The notes beneath the pieces are model-generated. The model was not told where the DNA came from. It was given only the letters and a program-made list of their open reading frames with translations, and did no database searches. Positions 44,845-56,393 of a stretch of DNA of 64,000 nucleotides are shown here, piece after piece. Origin of the DNA: Neocallimastix lanati (nom. inval.) (taxonomy: Eukaryota > Neocallimastigomycota > Neocallimastigomycetes > Neocallimastigales > Neocallimastigaceae); assembly GCA_016946835.1 (NCBI GenBank), contig JACVTC010000126.1, forward strand, positions 144,501 through 208,500. Direction: 5' to 3'. Made by a program: the position numbers and the translations under genes. Positions within the stretch are counted from its first letter, which is position 1. Each line of letters begins with the position of its first letter.

Positions 44845-45648
44845 TTAAAAAAGAAAATATAAAACTGTAATTAATGATAATCCTAAATAAAGATTCATAT
44901 TTTTAATGACTGTTTCGGCACTGGATGAATAGATAATTTTTGATTTACATTGGTCAGATTTTAAGTAATCTATGAGTTCACTAGTTCTCTTATCTTTCTT
45001 AAATGTATTTTTCATATCGTCTACCTCTTCTTTACTTATATTTCCATATTTAGAAAGAGCATCAGCATATTCTTTTGTTATATCAATTAACTCATTAAAG
45101 AAGGAGAGATAACCATCAATACATTTTTGAGATTTACAAGTTTCTTCTTTAGCTTTTTCATAGGCCTGTTTTTGTTGTTCTTCACTCATTTCTGGTGTAA
45201 TAATCTTTTGGGTTTCTTTTGAATTTAATGGACAATATTTATTATTTTCATCTTTAATGCATTCTGCCTTTAATTCACTATATGCTAATTTTCTTAAATT
45301 GTCGATACTTATAACTGCATCTTCGATTGAATCTTTACATTCTGGTATATCAACAACCTTTATATTGAAATATTTTTGACATTTATCAGAATCTACTATT
45401 TTACATATTTCATCTGCGGTTTTATCGTCAACTTCTAATTGACATTCTTTATATTCTATATTAAACTTTTCAATGGCATCATTACATTCCTTTTTAATTG
45501 GGAAGAATGGATTAGTACCTAAATAGCTATAATCATAATTATCAGTATCAGCATTATTAACATCTCTTCCCATCATTTTACCTGAATAAGAGTAAGCAAA
45601 AACAGAAGAAAAAGCAACTATAGCTTAAAAATTAGTATTGAACTTCAT
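44845..45648 (-). CDS. Cys-rich secreted, probably GPI-anchored protein with a stop in the signal peptide
   Basis: The open frame 45576-44845 (243 codons) begins at an internal Met pair. Upstream in the same frame lies an ATG at 45648 followed by six codons, a TAA at 45627-45625, then AIVAFSSVFAYSYSG, a good signal-peptide core. One base change (TTA to TAA) therefore interrupts the leader. The mature part has evenly spaced cysteines in a duplicated layout: KCQKYFNIKVVDIPECKDS and KCIDGYLSFFNE. It ends in a hydrophobic tail (LYLGLSLITVLYFLF) preceded by small residues, as in GPI-attachment signals. It does not match a family I can name. If the stop is real the product would lack a signal peptide; an assembly error is equally possible. 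A decayed sister copy lies downstream. Confidence 0.65.
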
Positions 45649-45858
45649 TTTGTTGGTATTTCCGTCTTTTTATATCTATTTATTCTATAAATACATACAT
45701 ATATATATTTATATATAAAATAAAAGTAATATTAATTATTTTATATACAAAAATTTACATTCATATATATTTTTCATTTTATTTTTCATTTTTTTTTCTT
45801 ACTTTTTAAACTTATTCTTTGAAGTCTTTAGTTTTAATTTTAATTTTAATTTTAATTT

Positions 45859-45890
<32 letters not shown>

Positions 45891-46943
45891 TTAATAAGGG
45901 ATAGAATAAATTTTCTTTTATATATCCAAAATTTCCTTTTTTTTCATAGAAACTTTATTTTATTTTTTGTATTATTCCAATTTAATTTTTAAAAAAATTT
46001 TATTTTTTATGTTTTCTTTTTTTTGTAAATTATGATTGAATGTATTTAATTAAATTTTTATAAACGAAATTCTTTATTTGGGTTTAAAAAAGATTATTTA
46101 TTTATTTATTTATTTATTTAAAATATATATTAAAAACTTATAATTAAAATTTTATTTTATTTTATTTTATTCAATCTATACTTTATATTTAACATTTTAC
46201 TATTTATTTTATTTTATTTTATTTTATTTTATTCAATCTGTACTTTATATTTATATTTCTACTATTTATTTTATTTTATTTTATTTTATTCAATCTGTAC
46301 TTTATATTTATATTTCTACTATTTATTTTATTTTATTTTATTTTATTCAATTTGTACTTTATATTTAACATTTTACTATTTATTTTATTTTATTTTATTT
46401 TATTCAATCTGTACTTTATATTTAATATTCTACTAATTATTTTATTTTATTTTATTTTATTCAATCTGTACTTTATATTTATATTTCTACTATTTATTTT
46501 ATTTTATTTTATTTTATTCAATTTGTACTTTATATTTAACATTTTACTATTTATTTTATTTTATTTTATTTTATTTTATTTTATTCTATTCTATTTTATT
46601 CTATTTTGATTAATAAATATTTTAAAAATAAACTTTTAATTAAAAATTAATAAATTATATCAATAGTAAATAATATAATATATAATTATAATAATCATAA
46701 TAAATAATGTAATACTAAATAAATAATATAAAAATAGAAAATAAAAAAAAGATAAATTATAAATGTTTTATTAAGTAAAAAAAAAATAATAATAATAATA
46801 AAAAAAAAATAAAATAAGTAATACAAATTAGCAATGTATTAATATAAATTTTTTTTATTTTTAAATGTTTAAAATTTATTTCATTCAAATATGAAAGAAA
46901 CAATATACACTAGAAATTCTAAAAAGTTGGATAAAATATATAT

Positions 46944-46989
<46 letters not shown>

Positions 46990-47041
46990 AAATCCAAGCA
47001 ATGAGAGAATTATATTTATTTATATAAAAATATTATGAATA

Positions 47042-47072
<31 letters not shown>

Positions 47073-47136
47073 CTTTAATTTATTATTAAGAAAATTTTAA
47101 TATCATTTTGAATTTTTGAAATTTCAGTAATTTTTA

Positions 47137-47203
<67 letters not shown>

Positions 47204-47440
47204 TTTTTTTTTTAATTAATTCTAGTATTTTATTCTTTTATTTATTTATTAGTACAATATTATCAGAGATTAAGTATTAGTTTCTTAAAAATAAAAATAA
47301 TAGCTTGTTTTATAAGCTATTATCATAAAATTTTAATTATTTACAAATTGGTGATTATTTAGTATTACTATAATTTTTAGTTATTAATAGTTTTAATATG
47401 AATAATAAAACAAATAAAAAAATTTTTTTTTCTATAAAGA

Positions 47441-47506
<66 letters not shown>

Positions 47507-47702
47507 TATCTTTTTTTTTTTTATTTTTATTTTTTTTTTACATAAAGAATTATTATTATTATTATTATTATTATTATGTATCTTTTTTTTTTTTATTATT
47601 ATTTTTTTCTATAAAGAATTATTATTACTATTATTATTATTATTATTTATCTTTTTTTTTTTTTATTATTTTTATTTTTTTTATTTTTATTTTTTTTATT
47701 TT
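45649..47702. other. Repeat-rich intergenic region
   Basis: Contains a minisatellite (46140-46610, listed separately), poly-A tracts at about 46948-46987 and 47055-47072, and ATT arrays at about 47140-47203 and 47445-47504, with smaller ones to 47645. A short hairpin lies at about 47298-47325 (ATAATAGCTT / AAGCTATTAT). No gene. Confidence 0.65.
46140..46610. repeat. Minisatellite with a 55-65 bp unit, about seven copies
   Basis: Each unit is a run of TTTTA pentamers followed by TTCAATCTGTACTTTATATT and a short ACATTTTACTA or ATATTTCTACTA segment. Copies begin near 46169, 46233, 46288, 46345, 46401, 46460 and 46517. Two spacer variants alternate irregularly, suggesting higher-order duplication. 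Confidence 0.85.
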
Positions 47703-49442
47703 TTAATTAACGATAATTTGGATAGTAATATGGTGGATAATTATAGGATGGATTTGGTGGAACTTTATATGATTGATTCGAAGAGTAGGGAGGTTGAGTT
47801 GATGAATTAGTAGCCTCGGATGGTGGTTGATTTGGTGGAACTGGAAATTGAGGTGGATATCCTGGCATGGATGGTTGATATGATGGAATTTTATCATATT
47901 GATTCGAAGAGTAGGAAGGTTGAGTTGATGAATTAGTAGCCTCGGATGGTGGTTGATTTGGTGGAACTGGAAATTGAGGTGGATATCCTGGCATGGATGT
48001 TGATTTGAAGGAATTGGATATTGTGGATACATTGGATATTGTGGATACATTGGATATTGTGGATACATTGGATATTGTGGATACATTGGATATTGTGGAT
48101 ACATTGGATATTGTGGATACGTTGGATATTGAGGATTAGGTGGTGCTCCATAGGAATATGGATAAGGATATGGATTAGGATATGGAGAAGCAGGTGGCAT
48201 ATTATTATTTGCTAAATGTGGATTAAAACTATTATCATCTAATTTTTCATCTTTAGCAAATTCATCAAATAACTTCAAGATTTCACTATCATCACTAGGA
48301 ATTAAATCTATTTTTTGCTCATTATAAGTATTTTTTAACAACTTGATAATTTCTGCATCTATATCATTAATTTTTTTAATACAATCTGGATAATTTACCT
48401 TAGATGTAGAACTTCTATCAATCATAGATTTTATATCAGATTCTTTAATTTTCAAAATAACATTATGATCTTTGGCATAATTAATTAATAACTCTGTCAT
48501 TTTAGCATTATTATAAGAAACACTCAATAAAAGTGGATATTCACCATCAGTAAAATGATTATTAATACTCCAACTACTCTTTTCATTTATATCCAAAGTA
48601 ATATTATTCTTTTTGGCATAATCTATTAATAACATGGCTGTTTCAACATCATTTCTGTAGGCGCAATATAAAAGTGGATAATAATTAAAATTATTTCTTT
48701 CATTGACTGATAAGATAATACCATTTTCTTCAGCATAATTGACTAATAATTTTGTCATTTTGTAATTTTTATGAAAAGTACACCAGGTTAAAGGAAATTC
48801 ATCCTTATTATTTTTTTCATTTATTGTCAACTTAATATTATATTTTTTAGCATATTCTAACAATGACTTAACTATTTCAAAATTATTTTCCATAACACTC
48901 AGTAAAAGAGGATAATTTCCTTTTAAATTCTTTTCATTCATTTCTAAAATAATATTATTTTCAGTGGCGTAATCAATGAATAATTTTGTCATTTCAAAAT
49001 TTTTATAATAAGTACTCCATAAAAGTGGATATTCTTTCGTTGAAGTTAGATCTACACTATGATCACTTTTTCCACTCAAATTCAAAATAATATTATTTCT
49101 CTTAGCATAGTCCATTAATAATTTTATTGTTTTAATATCATTTTTATAAGCACAATATAAAAGTGGATAATAATTAAAATTATTTCTTTCATTAACTGAT
49201 AAGATAATATTATTTTCTTCTGCATAATCAACTAATAATTTTGTCATATCATAATTTTTATGAAAAGTACTCCAAGTAAGTGGGTATTCATCTTTTAAAT
49301 TCTTTTCATTGATTGCCAATTTAATATTGTTCCATTTTGCAATTTTTACTATTTTCTTAGCACCTTCCAAATCATTGGCAATAACACTTTCTAAAATTCG
49401 AGTATTTCCTTTAAAATTTTTTCTATTAATATTAACAAACAT
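47703..49442 (-). CDS. Ankyrin-repeat protein with Pro/Tyr-rich tail (1-bp frameshift)
   Basis: Intronless frame from ATG at 49442. Residues 12 to about 340 form eight or nine ankyrin-like units with the pattern YPLL....NN.EMTKLL.DYA..NNIIL..NEKN. After a linker comes a Pro/Tyr-rich region (about 400-475) with six or more QYPMYP hexapeptides. Near 47998 one G is missing relative to a 120-bp duplicate just downstream (GGATGTTGAT versus GGATGGTTGAT on the plus strand). Past this point the main frame reads a His/Ile-rich tail to a stop at 47703. The alternative frame reads two copies of MPGYPPQFPVPPNQPPSE ending in YYYPNYR at 47707, which fits the rest of the protein. The intended product is therefore probably Pro/Tyr-rich throughout. 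It is presumably a protein-binding scaffold; no signal peptide or membrane helix is seen. Confidence 0.8.
   Translation of the reverse strand: MFVNINRKNFKGNTRILESVIANDLEGAKKIVKIAKWNNIKLAINEKNLKDEYPLTWSTFHKNYDMTKLLVDYAEENNIILSVNERNNFNYYPLLYCAYKNDIKTIKLLMDYAKRNNIILNLSGKSDHSVDLTSTKEYPLLWSTYYKNFEMTKLFIDYATENNIILEMNEKNLKGNYPLLLSVMENNFEIVKSLLEYAKKYNIKLTINEKNNKDEFPLTWCTFHKNYKMTKLLVNYAEENGIILSVNERNNFNYYPLLYCAYRNDVETAMLLIDYAKKNNITLDINEKSSWSINNHFTDGEYPLLLSVSYNNAKMTELLINYAKDHNVILKIKESDIKSMIDRSSTSKVNYPDCIKKINDIDAEIIKLLKNTYNEQKIDLIPSDDSEILKLFDEFAKDEKLDDNSFNPHLANNNMPPASPYPNPYPYPYSYGAPPNPQYPTYPQYPMYPQYPMYPQYPMYPQYPMYPQYPMYPQYPIPSNQHPCQDIHLNFQFHQINHHPRLLIHQLNLPTLRINMIKFHHINHPCQDIHLNFQFHQINHHPRLLIHQLNLPTLRINHIKFHQIHPIIIHHITIQIIVN
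48015..48126. repeat. 18-bp coding minisatellite
   Basis: GGATATTGTGGATACATT is repeated about six times, encoding QYPMYP hexapeptides on the minus strand inside the ankyrin gene. All but the last unit are identical, which implies recent expansion. Confidence 0.9.
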
Positions 49443-50020
49443 AAATACTTTTATAAATTTGTTATAAATTTTATTATTTATATTTTATTTTAATAATTAC
49501 TATTATTATTTTTTTTTTTTTATTTAACTCTTTTATTTATTTATTATGAATATTTTATGAAATTTAAATATTACTAATTTATTTTCTAATAATATAACAA
49601 TGATTTATTATTTTTGTTTTATGGTTTTAAAATTTTAATTAATTTAATAATTTTTTCTATATTATTATTATTATTATATTATTTTATAATAAATACTAAT
49701 ACTATTATTTTAATTTTTATTGTATATATTTTTTTTTTTTTGTTTGTTTGTTTGTTTTTATTTTAAATTATTTTTTGTTTATAAAAAAAATAAAAAATAA
49801 AACAATGATTAATAAAAAAACTAATAATATATATATTAATAATGATATAGAATACAAATAAAAACTTTGTATTCTATTAATTAAATAAAAACTTTAACTA
49901 ATATAAAAATTACAAACACATAAAAATATATTAAAAAATTATGTTAATTGCAAACTGATAAACTATTGTAATTGTGGCTAGTGAAGATATCATTAGAACA
50001 TAGGAAATTAAGGAGGGTGG
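49443..50020. other. Intergenic region upstream of the ankyrin gene
   Basis: AT-rich with poly-T runs and a TTTG tetramer run near 49740. Nothing coding. Confidence 0.5.
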
Positions 50021-50022
50021 TG

Positions 50023-50378
50023 CGTTTCGGAATGTGGCTTTAAAAATTTTTACATAAATTTTCATTTCGGAATGTGGCTTATTTTATTTTTTATAAATTT
50101 TTATTTATGAATATAATATTTAAAACATTAAAATAAAATGGCACATATAATTTTATTTTTTTATTTTTTTATTTTTTTATTTTTTTATTTTTTTATTTTT
50201 TTATATTTTTTATTATCAAATATATATTAAATTATGAAATTATTATAAAATAAAATATTTATTTAATTATTATTTAATTATTTATTTATATAAAAAAATT
50301 TATATATAATACGCCATCTCAAAAAACATGTGGCTTATATCATTCACGTGCGGTTCCGAAACGCGCTCTCCCCAATCT
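50023..50378. mobile_element. Possible small inverted-repeat element (MITE-like)
   Basis: GCGTTTCGGAA occurs near 50026 and, inverted, near 50350-50360. A direct partial copy TTTCGGAATGTGGCTT lies at about 50066. The ends sit at the edge of the copia remnant. The interior is AT-rich with TTTTTA repeats (50155-50215). Only an 11-base core is shared, so this is tentative. Confidence 0.3.
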
Positions 50379-52033
50379 AAATTATATTGATAAGGATAAT
50401 TTTGTATAAAATAATTTGGTGGATAATTGTAGTAATAATAAGGTGGATAATTTAATTTATTTTTGTAACTGTTTGAGTTTTCAATGACGTCCATGTTTGA
50501 GTTATTATAACTAATATTGACTATATGAAGATTATTGTTATTGGAATTATCATTATTAATAGTACTTTCATTATTGTTCATATTGTTATCCTTGAAGTCC
50601 ACAGATACTCATTATTGCTTCCCCAAATTTTATGATATGGAGTTAAATTAATAATATCAGGGATGGAAGAAGGAGAAGAACAGTTTCTACGAGTGTTTTT
50701 AAAAAAGACGACAGAACGAGAAATAACAACCTTATTATTATTAATGTCGTAAATACGATAAGCTCTGGGGTTTGAATCATACCCTATAATGATTCCAAGA
50801 AGAAAAGTATTTTGTAACTTCTTTCTGAACTGTCCAGGAACAAGGAAGAAAACTTGCAACCAAAGACTTTAAATCTATTGTAGTCAACATTTTTATTATT
50901 ATAAAAGTTAGTATGGAACTTTGTTATCTCTACCCCTGTGAGGCATCCTGTTATGAATAGAGTTCGCCGTATTTATGTCATTTTCCCAGAATACATGACT
51001 TAAGCAGGCATCTTCTATCATAGCTCTAGAATTTGGGATTAACGAACCATGTAAACTTTCAATACGACCATTTTGTTGGGGGTTCGTAAGGTACAGAAAA
51101 ATATACTTACTGACGCATCATTAGATTCTTCTTTTTTGTACGCGTCATTATAGTCCTTGAAGAAGTATTCTTTATGCCTGTCCTCTTGTTTCCTCATATT
51201 CAACTTTCTTGTTTTGACACTTGATTTGTTGACCTCCCACCTTGTCTTCTACCTTTGTGATATGTTTTATTTATTTTTGCCATTATAATTTTTCTTTTTT
51301 CTTATTGTCATTAGAATATTTTCTATTCCAGCATTCACTTTTAAAGTTACCCTTTTTACCGTATTACCAGAGTTCTATGTTTTTTTTCTTAAATTATTAG
51401 ATTTTTCATTATCCTTTATTTTCGTCTGATTACAATTTGCTTGAATTTCTGTTGAATTCAATACTGTACCAGTATCGTTTTTATAATTTTTGTTGCTGTA
51501 TCTTTCATCTAATTCGAGTATTTCCTCTAATTTTTAGTATGATTGGATTAAGCTCTTTATCGCACCATCTAAGTCCTTTTGGTAATGCGACATATCAGTG
51601 TCTTTTGCTAATTCTATTAGAATAGCCCTATAGAGATAGTTAAATTTATCATCGTTAGATGGCTTTGCATTTAATTTTTCTAACTCCTTGAATTTCTGCT
51701 TAAGATTAGAAATGACCAAAAAAATATATGATTTTTCCCCCCTCTGGATCAAATTTTGTGTAGTTTAGATAAACTTTTATTTTATTTTTTCTTTCAACCT
51801 CAGTTCTTGCACAAGACTCTAGAATTTCCTGACAGATTTCGTAGGATGTTTAAGGATTCAAAATCTATATCTTCGATTAGACTTATGTTGACGCTGTTAA
51901 TTATAATATTCCTGACTTTAGCATCAGCTAGTATCTCTTTTTCTTTGGTTCCAATAACGTAATAAGTGTCCGTCAAACCAAGCAATGCAATTGACTTCTC
52001 CTTCTCAGTTTCCACTAAAGTGGATCCATTCAT
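50379..52033 (-). mobile_element. Decayed copia retrotransposon with large internal deletion
   Basis: Minus-strand order: a Gag-like frame starting at ATG 52033 (MNGSTLVETEKEKSIALLGL); its continuation in another frame 51752-51534; a worn zinc knuckle GKKGNFKSECW (about 51370-51340); integrase block PQQNGRIESLHGSL followed by CLSHVFWENDINTANSIHNR (about 51080-50960); and the integrase C-terminal region, IIIGYDSNPRAYRIYD and later SRSVVFF (50859-50680). Only about 260 bases separate the zinc knuckle from the late integrase block, so the protease and the first half of the integrase are missing. An Asn-rich and Pro/Tyr-rich tail continues to about 50380. Reverse transcriptase, RNase H and clear LTRs were not found. 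Confidence 0.75.
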
Positions 52034-52944
52034 TTTTTGTTAATTTTTCATTTAAGATATATCCTAGCAAGTTTTCAGGTGTAAGTAATACAAAAAGTTC
52101 TTTTTTTTCATATCTTGAAATCCGCGCGACCTTCTTGTAAATTTCTTGTTCTTAAACTTTCTTAATTAGACATCTTTAATCTTTATACCTTTGATAAATT
52201 GTTTAAAATTTAAAATTTCTTAATGATTATTTTATATAATTTTATTTTATTAATTTACTTTAACTCCTTAGAGTTCTTAAGGCTCTTAATCTGTTTTTAA
52301 TGGCGTATAATTTTATTTATAAATTAAAGAACTTATTTTTAAAAATTATTAAATTACATGTTCTTTTATATTATACTTTTACATTCATTTATATATACAT
52401 ATAATGTTATTTATGTTATTTATGTTACGCTACTAATTCACATAGCTCATATATTTATGTTATTATATTATATATTTATACATTATGTTTATTTATTATA
52501 TTATTTATATTTACTATATTTATATAATATTAAACTTAATTTAACTTTATTTTTAGCACTATTAAATAAAATAATGTATTTACTATGTTTTTATTCGAAA
52601 ATGAATTGCCTTTGTATATTGATAAAATTCCAATAAAATAAATAGTGAAATAATATGAAATATTAAAATATTAATAAAAATAAGAATAAAAATAAAGATT
52701 AAACAAAATAAAATAAAATGTTTTATAATAAAATGAAATTATGATAAAAATGTATTGTATATATATAAAAAAAATACTTTTAAAAAATTCAAATAAAAAA
52801 AATACTTTTAAAAAATTCAAAAAAAAAAAATTAATAACTAGATAGTTGATATAAATTTCAACAAATAAATAATATTGTCTCTCACATATATATATAACAG
52901 AAAATACATATGAATTTTTATGTAATTTTTATATTTTAATACTA
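52034..52944. other. Intergenic region beyond the copia remnant
   Basis: 52040-52200 is somewhat less AT-rich and may be leader or LTR sequence of the copia element, but no second copy is present to confirm it. The rest is AT-rich. The plus-strand Tyr/Leu-rich frame at 52358-52636 looks compositional. Confidence 0.4.
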
Positions 52945-53284
<340 letters not shown>

Positions 53285-54966
53285 TAATCAATGTCTATTC
53301 AATTGTATTATTACTTATTTAGGATATATATAAATCATCTATAAAAAAAAAGTATCAAATTGTCTACTAATAATTAAATGATCTTTAGCTAAAAAAGCAC
53401 TATGTTTTTTAATTAAATTACAAAAATGAGGTGGTTTATTATTTTTTATAAATACGACCACTTCACTACAAAGAGAACTAACTTTTGTTCCTCCGATAGG
53501 TTAATTGTGTTAACCTTTAAATATCATATAATTAAAATGAAAAAAGAATAAAATAAATAAATAATATATATATGTAATAAATATATATATATAAATATGT
53601 AATATATATATAAATAAAAATTTAAATACTATAAAAACTTTTAAATAAATAAAACTTTTAATACTAATTAAAATTTATGTTATAAAATGGTAACAACAAA
53701 ATATTGAAACTATATACAATTAATAATGATATAGAACAAAGTTTGGAACACCAATTTAAATTTTCTAATAGAATCTTAGAAAATTATATAATTTTTTTTT
53801 TACTTTTGATATATAACTGAAATAAAAATTTTAATTATTAATAAATTATTTTATTAATTACATAAAAATAATTTTTATATTATTTTATATTGATATTTAT
53901 TTTATTATATTTTTAATTATTTTAATAATTATTATTTTATATTTATGTCTTATATTTTATTAATTATAATTAATTTCTAATAATATTATTATTTTATGAA
54001 TACTTTATTTTAATATTTTATATTTTATTATTTTATACTTTTATATTAAATACTTTGAATACTTAATAGTTATTCTAAAAATTAATTAATTAAATAGTTT
54101 ATTATGAATTACAAATATAAAAGCAAGAATAATTCTTTATAATTATTCTTTGCAATGTTTTATGTCAATTTATTTTATAATTTCTTTTATATTTTCAAAT
54201 TAATGAATTAATACAAGTATTAAATAAATTTTAACGTACTTTTAATTAATAATAAATAAACAATTTGTAATTAAATAACAATTTAAATATAAATTCTCCC
54301 AACAAGAGAATTTGAACCAAGGCATACTTTATCACTTTTTAATATTTATTTTAATATCAATTAAAAAAAATTTTTTTTTTATATATATACTAATTGAAAT
54401 TTATACCATGTTGTTTATAATACCCATTTGTCACCATTTTGTCACTCTATATAACTTAAAACATCTTTTTGACCATTAAAGCCTTCTTGAAAAACTAGAT
54501 ATGAGAAAAAATCATGTAAAAGCGTTAAGAAACATAGTCGACGTTATTCTCAAACCAGTACGTAGTATATATATAATAGTAGGAGCACACTATATATCAA
54601 GATCTTAAATATACGAACATGAAATGTGATTTACATTGTAAGTGGAAAACTAAACCAAACGAAAGTTTTAAGAGATTAAGAGATAAGGTTTGTAACGGTG
54701 TTCTTTTTTTTTTTTATATATATTAATAATATTAATGAATAATATATAATTAGTAGAAATTATTTTTTTTTTTATTTATAATTTTTTTATTATTTTATTT
54801 ATTATTATTATTATTATTATTTTTTATTATTTTTATTTTTATCCATTTTAATTTTGATTTTCATATTTTTAATTTATTGTATAAACTTTATATAATAATA
54901 AATCTTTAAAGGATTACTGTCACTTTAACATATAATGAATAAAAAAATTTTATTTTTTAATCTATC

Positions 54967-54968
<2 letters not shown>
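53285..54968. other. Intergenic region
   Basis: 53345-53520 holds a coding-like patch on the minus strand (VVVFIKNNKPPHFCNLIKK) of unknown identity. 54290-54340 is one arm of a long diverged inverted repeat with 61195-61240. 54420-54700 is less AT-rich but has no recognisable frame. Confidence 0.4.
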
Positions 54969-55035
<67 letters not shown>

Positions 55036-55180
55036 ACAAGAATTAATAAAAAAAAAAAAAAAAAAAAAAAAAAACACAAGAATTAATAAAAAAAAAAAAA
55101 AAAAAAAAAAACACAAGAATTAATAAAAAAAAAAAAAAAAAAAAAAAAAAACACAAGAATTAATAAAAAAAAAAAAAAAA
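54969..55180. repeat. A-rich minisatellite: poly-A separated by ACACAAGAATTAAT
   Basis: Four poly-A tracts of decreasing length (the first about 65 bases) are each followed by the exact 14-base spacer ACACAAGAATTAAT. Precise spacer identity across copies indicates recent tandem duplication. Confidence 0.9.
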
Positions 55181-55275
55181 TATTTAAAATAGCAATGTGA
55201 AATTAAAAAAAGTTAATACTCAAAAATAAAGTGTAAAAAATAAATTAAGAAAAAAAGTTCCTATGAAACGAACCT

Positions 55276-55397
55276 GATTTTCTTATGGATTAGAAATTGA
55301 ATTGATTATCTGAAAGGAATTATGGTCTTCTCCCCTCAGAGGTATTGACCCTGCTAGCCTGTCTTACCTTGCATTTTCAGCGTTGATGCTCCTAAAG
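55276..55397 (-). repeat. Inverted copy of the LINE tail
   Basis: The reverse complement matches 16262-16380: TCAACGCTGAAAATGCA, AAGACAGG, GGAGAAGACCAT and CTTTCAGATA are shared in order. It is an isolated tail with no reverse transcriptase beside it, as expected for a 5'-truncated LINE insertion. Confidence 0.75.
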
Positions 55398-56050
55398 AAT
55401 ATAAAGAAATAAATCAAACGATTAACTCTACTAAAGAATAATAAAGAATAATGAATATTTATGTGCTAGAATTTCCATTTAATTAAAAGGAAAGGTTACC
55501 TTGTATTGATACTTCTAAAAATATACAAATAATATTTAATAATTACTATAATTTAAATGTATTTACAGATAATGCCGAATTATTTTAAAATATAATTATT
55601 ATTATGAAAAATCTATTTAAATGATTGATCTGTATAAATATTTTGAAATATTTAAATGATTATTAATAATATTTTTATTGCTATATTAATTATAATTATT
55701 TTTCCTTTTATTTGATTATTATTATTATTATTACTAATACTATTATTACTAAAATAATTATTCTAAATATTAATATTATTAAAAATATTTTTTTTTAAAC
55801 ACATATTATTAATATTTTTATTGCAATTTTATTATTATCATTATTATTATTATTATTATTTTATTTTATTATATTATATTTTTTTATTTTTTTATTATTA
55901 TTTTATTAATTTTTTTTTTTTTTTACATATTTGAAATTATCGATTTATTTTGTTGAAAAAGTATTACATTAATACTAATATATTTATTTAAATTATTATA
56001 TATTAAACTTTTTTTTTATTATCATTTATCATTACTATTACTATAGTAAT

Positions 56051-56094
<44 letters not shown>

Positions 56095-56299
56095 TTAAAT
56101 TTACTTTTATATTTATATATTTTATTATTATATTTTTTTATTTTTTTTATTATTATTTTTTTTTTTTTACATATTTGAAATTATCGAATTTTTTTGTTGA
56201 AACGTTATATTACATGTTATAATAATACTAATATATTTATTTAAATTATTATATATTAAATTTTTTTTATTATCATTTATCATTACTATTACTATAGTA

Positions 56300-56345
<46 letters not shown>

Positions 56346-56393
56346 AATTTTTAAATTTACTTTTATTTATATATATATATATATATATTATTT
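55398..56393. other. Intergenic 3' flank of the GH3 gene
   Basis: AT-rich. A block around 55920-56090 recurs at about 56160-56340 (CATATTTGAAATTATCGA; later TATTATCATTTATCATTACT and ACTATAGTAATTTATAT), giving a local tandem duplication of about 240 bases. No gene. Confidence 0.6.

Noticed and set aside
46352-46609. 85-residue Phe/Leu/Tyr frame
   Set aside because: Produced by the TTTTA minisatellite.
47398-47706. 102-residue poly-Tyr frame
   Set aside because: Produced by TAT/TTT repeats in the 3' flank of the ankyrin gene.
54925-55123. Poly-Lys and poly-Phe frames on opposite strands
   Set aside because: Produced by the A-rich minisatellite.
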